The notes under the pieces: generated by a model | Seen by the model: the letters and a program-made list of their open reading frames with translations, nothing else | Database searches by the model: none | Told to the model about the DNA's origin: nothing | Shown: in pieces, positions 57,381-64,000 of the stretch | How the letters are laid out: the number at the start of each line of letters is the position of its first letter | Numbering within the stretch: position 1 is the stretch's first letter | Program-made: the position numbers and the translations under genes | Assembly (NCBI GenBank): GCA_035578905.1 | Contig: JAQJVL010002720.1 | Span: forward strand, 20,567-84,566 | Direction: 5' to 3' | From: Stictocephala bisonia | Taxonomy: Eukaryota > Arthropoda > Insecta > Hemiptera > Membracidae | Length of the DNA stretch: 64,000 bases

Positions 57381-59085
57381 GTTCGAAATTGATATATGCT
57401 CGCAGCAGATTCTCTGTTGGTTTCTCTGTTTTGATTGTTGGTTATTTGTAACAGTCGTGTTTTAAAACAAAATCGTTATACTTAGTAATTTCTGTAGCCC
57501 TAATTGAATCATATTAAATTAATCACTCCTAAAATACTGTGAAATATTTATCAGTAAAACTAAAAATTTTAAAAAGTAATTGTGTAAGAACTATTGTTGA
57601 AATAAAATAATTGCTTTTCTCATGGCAACGGGAAAATTGAGCAAGATTATAATATATTATTTTAATTATAATTGATATCACTCATACGGTTAGCTTCGGT
57701 TTTTGTCTCTGTCCGCGAAAATGTTTGTTGTAACAAAAAGGTCTGCTTTTTGAAACCAAATTGTCCCCGTAGTGTTATTTTCATGTTTTGTAGTAATTCA
57801 TTCAGCATACTTCAGAAGCAAATAAAAAAGTGGCTACATTTAAATTATTTTTTAATGTATGGAAATTAGTGTGTTATGTTGCAATTGCCACAAAACTAAC
57901 ATGTGATAGTTTGTGAAATAATTTTTTATTTTGTTAAAAATAATTAATAAACCGTACAAAACTATAAAAAGTAAAATAAATTGACAGGCGGTATTTTTTA
58001 CTATTACTTTTTAACGTGTTTTATTTAGTTTTCAGTAAAGCAATGCTTTAAGCGTATTTTGAGAATTGTTGGGGTGTTCATATAATATTATTTTGTTTTA
58101 GTCTTTAATCGAACATAAAAAGATAAGAAATAGAAATTTATTTGCAAATTTATGCCTTTTATTAATTATTTAATCACATAAAAACCAATATTTAGAGCAC
58201 AATCCAACAGCTTTAAAGAATATTTACAAAAACCACGCTTTGTAACGTAATTTACATAGTTTTTAGTAAAGCACATCTTTATGTTTATAAATCAAACTCT
58301 TCAATTGTTTTTCAATTGTAGAATATAAGTATGAGAGCCTATGTCTAACTATGTTAAATTTTAACCGGTTTGAGAATAAAAAGATTTTAACAAGAATTAT
58401 AATTTTGGAAAACGTTTCAAGTAGTAATTTTATCAGTGAATAATTTGATTTCACTGTAAAAGTTTACTTTTCTAGACAAATATTACTATTTTTTACAAAA
58501 ACAACATTACATAAAAACATGTTAAGAAATAAAATTCAGCAGCAATACCGGTACTGACTGGAAAATTGACAGTTGATGAAAAGAATAATTGGCCTCTCTG
58601 TTCAACATAAATTCAGAGAAGGTCGGCCGTAGCCAACTGAGGATGCGGCAGGTGGGAGGGAGGGGTAACTGGGGTTTCCGGTTGAAAATACTACAAAAAC
58701 TTACTATATCGGTAATTTTTCAAGGAACTATTTTGAACTCTGTCCGGCGAATTAAACTTCTTTGTCTAAAAAAAAATGGACGTAGTTCCAACTTCTATTG
58801 CCAGTGTCGCATGACTTCTATATTTTCTTTCCCTTTAGAGCCCTCTTAGGAAGGCTTGTGAGGATGTTGTTTTGTGTGTCAGTGGATTTTTACTATTCGA
58901 GATATGTCTCCTAACAAGGTTATAACACCTGAATACTGTAAAGTGCACAGCGCGATGGTAGGTGGAGACCGACAGAGAAAAGACACTTATTGTTTATACT
59001 TGTTATTAGTATTTTTAGTAACATACACGTTATTTGTAGTAGGGCAAATTAGGTACTTTTGTTTAGTTCCACCGAGTATATGAAA
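57381..59085. other. Gene-less stretch
   Basis: AT-rich; frames of 63-86 codons (58263-58454 -, 58589-58849 +, 58874-59083 +) are not recognised. Confidence 0.4.
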
Positions 59086-59830
59086 TACTACTTAGCTCGT
59101 CAATGTCCTAGTGGCATTGGGGTATACTTTGGTCAGTGACCGCCAGGCCCTGACACACTTGATGGATGCACTACTCCAGACACACATGGTTCAAAACTGC
59201 TGCCATCACTAGTACTACTTAGCTCGTCAATGTCCCAGTTGCCTTGAGGTACACCTTGGTCAGTGACCGCCAGGCCCTGACACATTTGATGGACGTACTA
59301 CTCCAGACACACATGGTTCAAAACTGCTGCCATCACTAGTACTACTTAACTCGTCAGTGTCCCAGTTGCCTTGAGGTATACCTTGGTCAGTGACCGCCAG
59401 GCCCTGACACATTTGATGGACGTACTACTCCAGACACCCACCGTTCAAAACGGCTACCAGCACTAGTACTACTTAACTCGTCAATGTCTCAGTTGCCTTG
59501 GGGTACACCTTGGTCAGTCACCGCCAGGCCCTGACACATTTGATGGACGTACTACTCCAGACACACATGGTTCAAAACTGCTACCAGCACTAGTACTACT
59601 TAACTCGTCAGTGTCCCAGTTGCCTTGAGGTATACCTTGGTCAGTGACCGCCAGGCCCTGACACATTTGATGGACGTACTACTCCAGACACCCACCGTTC
59701 AAAACGGCTACCAGCACTAGTACTACTTAACTCGTCAGTGTCCCAGTTGCCTTGAAGTATACCTTGGTCAGTGACCGCCAGGCCCTGACACATTTGATGG
59801 ACGTACTACTCCAGACACACATGGTAGTGC
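59086..59830. repeat. 127-bp tandem repeat, nearly six copies
   Basis: Copies begin TACTACTTAGCTCGTCAATG at 59086, 59213, 59340, 59467 and so on, a constant 127-bp step. Each includes TTGGTCAGTGACCGCCAGGC and CCTGACACATTTGATGGACG. An alternation (CACACATGGTTCAAAACTGC versus CACCCACCGTTCAAAACGGC) suggests a partly dimeric higher-order unit. Confidence 0.95.
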
Positions 59831-61382
59831 AATGAGCGTACAAAACAAAAGCACGTTCTTTTTAACAAGCCATGGACGCCATGCTTACTGTGTTTCAATG
59901 TTGCATCTTTCCCGTTCTAAGCAATGTGAATTGTTTTTATAGTGATTAGTGAAAAAGGATTTTATTGACGTAAAATACTATAATTCATGAGGTTACTAAC
60001 ATCACGTTGAAGTTGTTGACATTTGATTCGATTAAGGAAAGTTTTCTCTGAAATCGCATTTTGCTACTTATACTGTTTCGACTCGTTTAGAAAACTGGAA
60101 TATTTTGCGGATATCAAAAGGCTTAATCCTACTATTTATTTTTAAATTCAAGTCTTTAATTAAAGGGAAATATTCAACTTAATTTGATCGTGATTCAATG
60201 ACAGATTTTGTTCATAAATGGCAAACCTATCAAATGATGTAATTAGAATACATTTCAATAAATTAAATCCCCTCATTAAATCTATGTTCCATTCTTTAAA
60301 TCACCGATAGCGGTATAGACAAATACAAAGTAGGATTTTACACTTATTAGATGAATGTGTTATGTTAGTGATGTAGCCGCAAAAACCTTTACCGATTTAT
60401 CCCCCCCGACACCTATCTGAAGTTAATCATATTGTTGCGGACCTTGCCGAACTGGGAGGTAGCGGTGGGGTGTAGCAGGCACTTATGGTTATTTGGCCAA
60501 TCCAGTTGCCCTTAGATGATGCAAGAATGACAGTTAATTAGTCTTTAGGTGTGAACAATCTGTCATGTCGTCTGGACTGATCCAAATCACACTTTTGGTA
60601 CCCTCTAGATTGCGATGGCGCCTTTTACAAAGACACTCCTCGTCTGACTAATTATTGTCACTACGAAGTGACATACTACAGAGTCAATGGCAGTGGCAGT
60701 GAGAGTCTTCATCCTGAAGTTAAAGTGGCAGTGAAGTGATAAGCAATAAACAATGACAAATGTTAAACAAACTCGTACGTGTTAAGTGACAATAATCACT
60801 TTAATTAAGAGTGGGTTAAAATCAAGGTATACAATAATGTCTGGTTGTTTATATTTTGTGAATATCTCGAATTGTATTGTGTAATTTATTAATTTAGCGA
60901 GAGTAAATAAAGTTAACAATAGCCCAGAGTGGGATCGCCTTATTGCTTAAATTAAATACTTAATGGACACATTTGAAATATGTTGACGTCAAAGATCGAT
61001 ATGTAGGATATATAAGCAGCCTCAGTTATATTTCCGTGACACATAATAGAATTTATGTGCTTGCTGACATCCACACGCTCAGGTGACTCAAGCTGATCTT
61101 GTTATGTGTGCTGACGCAATCTCTTGTCCAATAGTGGCATGATGCTGAGCCCGTCCATTTGCCACCAATCAGCAGTTCCCTTCACCACTGTCAACAGTGT
61201 CTCTTTTATTACAAATAACATTGTTGTCAAGCCGCTTCCTTGTTGGGTCCCCTACACTTAAATTATTGGTTGTATATTTTAGTAGACTTTATTTACAAAC
61301 TATTGACAATGTCGAGCATCATGGTAATGACCAAGTCATATACATGCGCAATAGATGAAAAGGCAGACAAGATTGTACTTAC
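59831..61382. other. Gene-less stretch
   Basis: No coding or repeat signal beyond a C-run at 60400. TATATAAGCAG at 61009 is TATA-like but lacks a correctly spaced initiator or an ORF. Confidence 0.4.
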
Positions 61383-62165
61383 CCACCCATACACGTACAG
61401 TGGTCATCCATTTGGTTTAGGAAGGTAGTAAGATTGATTATGGTTGTACTAAGCGTGTGAGAAATGTAGCACTACGTACTACAATACATATTCTGTGGTG
61501 ACCCTTGCACCAGTACACGCTACCGTTCGTGTATAGGTGGGTTGGTGGGCCAATACATTTTACACCCCACCCATTACCGTACGTGTATGGGTGGGTGAGA
61601 GGGCCATTACTACTGTACGTGTATGGGTGGTAAAGAGGGTCATCACTACCGTACATGAATAGGTGTGAGAGAGGGTCATCACTACCGTAGGTGCAGGAGT
61701 GGGAGAGAGGGTCATCACTACCGTACGTGTATGGGTGGTTGGAGGGTCATCAATACCGTACGTGTATGCGTGGGTGAGAGGGCCATTACTACAGTACGTG
61801 TATGGGTGGGTGAAAGGGCCATCACTACTGTATGTGTATGGGTGGGTGAGAGGGCCATCAATACTGTATGTGTATGGGTGGGTTGAAGGGTAATTAATAC
61901 CGTACGTGTATGGGTGGGTGAGAGGGCCATTACTACTGAACGTTTATGGTTGGATGAGAGAGCCATCACTACTGTATATGCATGGGTCGGTGAGAGAACC
62001 TTTAATAATGTACGTGTAAGGTTGGTGGGATGGTCATCACTACCTTACGCGTATAGGAGAGTGAGCGGGCCATCAATTCCGTACGTGTAAGAGTGGGTGG
62101 GAGGGTCATCACTACCGTACTTGTATAGGTGGGTGAGAGAGCCATCACTCTACGTTCATATATAG
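61383..62165. repeat. 36-bp minisatellite (about 20 copies)
   Basis: The unit is approximately CGTGTATGGGTGGGTGAGAG then GGCCATTACTACTGTA. It shares CGTGTATGGGTG, GAGGGCCAT and ACTGTA with the 35-bp array at 10.1-11.3 kb in the same orientation. One inverted fragment starts the array (CACCCATACACGTACAGTGG). Confidence 0.9.
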
Positions 62166-63069
62166 AAGGGTGGCTTAATTTTTAAAATTTCAAAATTTAT
62201 TAGTGTAGGCCCTCTTATTTTCTTCATTGTCGAATTTTTATTATTTGTTTTCCATCTCATCTTATAATCCATGTTTATACTGAATTATGATCAATTACTT
62301 ATTATTGTTACAGGTGAGACTGTTTGAGCTATGTTTGAGAGTTTCTATTGGTATCGGTAAGTTATCCCACCTTTATCACCCACGTATCTTTTTAAGGGAT
62401 TGTGGGATCGTTAAATTATTAAACTTACTAAGCTAAGAATAAGTTTCAAAATACTAACCAAGTAAATTATTAATTGTCTAACAAAAATGCTGTTAATTTC
62501 ACGAGATCACAAATTACGTCTATTCAAACTAGCAATATAAACAGTTTATGTCGACATGAGACCACATCTTACATAGTAAGGTGCCTTATATCAGCATTGT
62601 ACTTAAGTTATATGAACTTTGTTATTGTGTAAGTGTAATGTTGTTGTGAGACTGATTAGTTAAGTCGCTCAGGTGACGTTGGAGAAGCCATGGACATCGA
62701 GTCATCCCCAATAACGCTGAAGCCAACGGTTGCCGGTATTGCATCACCCCCAGGTCTCGTGTGTTGATTCTTTGTGACCGTAAAGTGTGTCAGTTATATT
62801 TCTGTCTTGGTTACAGCTTGATTGTGCAAAAATGAAGTTCGATTTTTTGTCACAAATATGGAAACGTATGAATTATCTTCGTTTGGAATTGAATAACTCC
62901 CATCAAAGTGTAAAATGTCGTAATTCATGTTTTCCTATATATATTTTTCTAGAAAGTTTGTATGAAAAAAACACACATATGTATTACCGGGGCATTTTTT
63001 TAAAGTGTGAGTGGATGGATCAGTATCACCGTACGTGTACTGGTAGTTGGGTGAGTCAATATACGTGAT
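62166..63069. other. Gene-less stretch
   Basis: AT-rich, without recognised coding. 63005-63065 contains an isolated minisatellite-like fragment (CACCGTACGTGTACTGGTAG). Confidence 0.4.
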
Positions 63070-63470
63070 CAATGTGGTGCAGTGTTGTAATCCACCTATT
63101 TGAGGACAAAGTGTTGAAGAGATTGTAGGCGAAAGGATATGATCGATCTTCTTCAATATCCACACGTCGTCCGCTCAACGGTTGCCATTGACGTGGACAA
63201 TACTAGAGAAGTCTGGGTTGTGTCCATGTTGGATGATAGTCAAAGTTCAGATGTTGTGTAGGGAATAGAATTGAGTGTCCAACACTAAGTGGTTCTGATT
63301 CCACGTAAAGGTGTAGGTCACTTAGTTACCGTGGCTATTGGGCTATTGATAAATATCTCTTTCTGAGGAACAGTCGACCTTAGTAACAATTTCTACACCC
63401 GTTCATCCTCACTCATTCGCTGCTCATATTCGCCCATATCGTAACGGTCGGCGTCTTACTAATGTATAAT
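63070..63470 (+). repeat. SINE-like repeat (family copy 3)
   Basis: Matches 35165-35592: GTGGTGCAGTGTTGTAAT, GAGGACAAAGTGTTGAAGAG, ACACGTCGTCCGCTCAACGG, ACTAGAGAAGTCTGGGTTGT, GTGGCTATTGGGCTATTGAT and the end GTCGGCGTCTTA. About 75-80% identical by eye. It lies 60 bp before a LINE ORF1, so a role as that element's 5' UTR should be weighed against a separate SINE. Confidence 0.75.
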
Positions 63471-63532
63471 TAGTATCACTAGTTCTATTTATTATTTTTG
63501 GTGTATTCCATAGCTAATAACTGAAGACAGTA

Positions 63533-64000
63533 ATGGATGCACCGCCTGAAAATAAATGCAAAACTGTTGTCTATAAAAAACCACCAAGTTCAAAATCAAG
63601 AAATAACAAGGAAACAAAGAATCTAAAACGTAAAAAGTGTTCAGATTTAATAGCAACAAATAAAAATGTAGCCATCAAATTCCGCAACGTCTCAATAATT
63701 GGTGATAGTCATGCTCGCCACCTAGCTGAGAACGTAAGACGAGGCATCACTGAAACCACCAGAGTGACAGGGATTTGTAAACCCAATGCCGGACTTCTAC
63801 CAATAGCTCCCACCTCTGATCCACCCCCAGACCACTGCTATGTTCTGCTTGGAGGAACTAATGATGTTGATGCTGGTAAACAGAACATCATCTTTGACCA
63901 CTTGGAGGATGTATTAAAACAATGTGGTAAAAAATCCAGAGTTCTTGTCTGTCCTCTTCCTCCACGGTATGACCTACCTGCCAGCAGCCCCATCCATGGG
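63533..64000 (+). CDS. LINE ORF1-type SGNH hydrolase, cut by the window end
   Basis: ATG at 63533 opens 156 codons with no stop before the window ends. The N-terminus is basic (KKPPSSKSRNNKETKNLKRK). Then come VSIIGDSHARHLAENV (GDS block, Ser59), CYVLLGGTNDVDAG (GGTND, 107-111) and VLVCPLPPRYDLP. The last is the 'P-PPR-D-P' segment common in retroelement-associated SGNH proteins. The catalytic Asp-x-x-His block would lie beyond the edge. The frame is uninterrupted, so this copy is younger than the one at 29.5-30.2 kb. Most likely ORF1 of a CR1-group LINE. Confidence 0.7.
   Translation, partial: MDAPPENKCKTVVYKKPPSSKSRNNKETKNLKRKKCSDLIATNKNVAIKFRNVSIIGDSHARHLAENVRRGITETTRVTGICKPNAGLLPIAPTSDPPPDHCYVLLGGTNDVDAGKQNIIFDHLEDVLKQCGKKSRVLVCPLPPRYDLPASSPIHG

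Overview
The window is AT-rich, repeat-dense DNA from an animal nuclear genome, almost certainly an arthropod and probably an insect. The evidence is the mix of LINEs (CR1-group, RTE, and an RNase H-bearing type), hAT and Tigger/pogo-like DNA transposons, tRNA-derived SINE-like repeats, TATA/initiator promoters and GT-AG introns. Placement among hemipterans is only a guess. I see no conserved housekeeping gene, no rRNA or tRNA gene, and no prokaryote-style operon.

Layout. 0-19 kb: a small two-exon transcription unit occurs three times here (A at about 0.5-2.3 kb +, B at about 8.5-6.8 kb -, C at about 12.8-14.6 kb +) and once more at 37.4-39.1 kb (D, +). All four keep a CCAAT box, a TATA box exactly 26 bp further on, a first exon whose start codon opens a peptide very like the N-terminus of eEF1A, an intron of about 1.5 kb, and a near-identical 3' exon. 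A and C sit in a large direct duplication. In the C arm a single ancestral unit has expanded to about 17-18 copies of a 109-bp satellite. Between them lie a decayed LINE RNase H fragment and a 35-bp minisatellite.

20-36 kb is a transposon cluster: a dead CR1-type LINE end, a hAT element with a perfect 8-bp target duplication, and a decayed CR1-group LINE on the minus strand. ORF1 of that LINE carries an SGNH (GDSL-like) hydrolase followed by what looks like a TARG1-type macrodomain. An apparently intact RTE-type LINE is inserted in this ORF1. After it come SINE-like copies and a remnant of an unclassified multi-ORF element.

39-49 kb: a Tigger-like element, then about 150 copies of a 48-bp minisatellite. 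The array is interrupted at 45.5-46.0 kb by sequence that reads as a base-by-base hybrid of the repeat and the unique left flank, most likely a consensus or assembly artefact. 49-64 kb: hAT remnants, a foldback element, a SINE, several tandem repeats (127-bp, a 36-bp minisatellite related to the 10-kb one, and degenerate arrays). At the right edge is the start of a second SGNH-type LINE ORF1, cut by the window end.

The most novel candidates are the four-copy eEF1A-start-like unit and the SGNH plus macrodomain LINE ORF1. All family assignments come from motif recognition by eye, with no database search.
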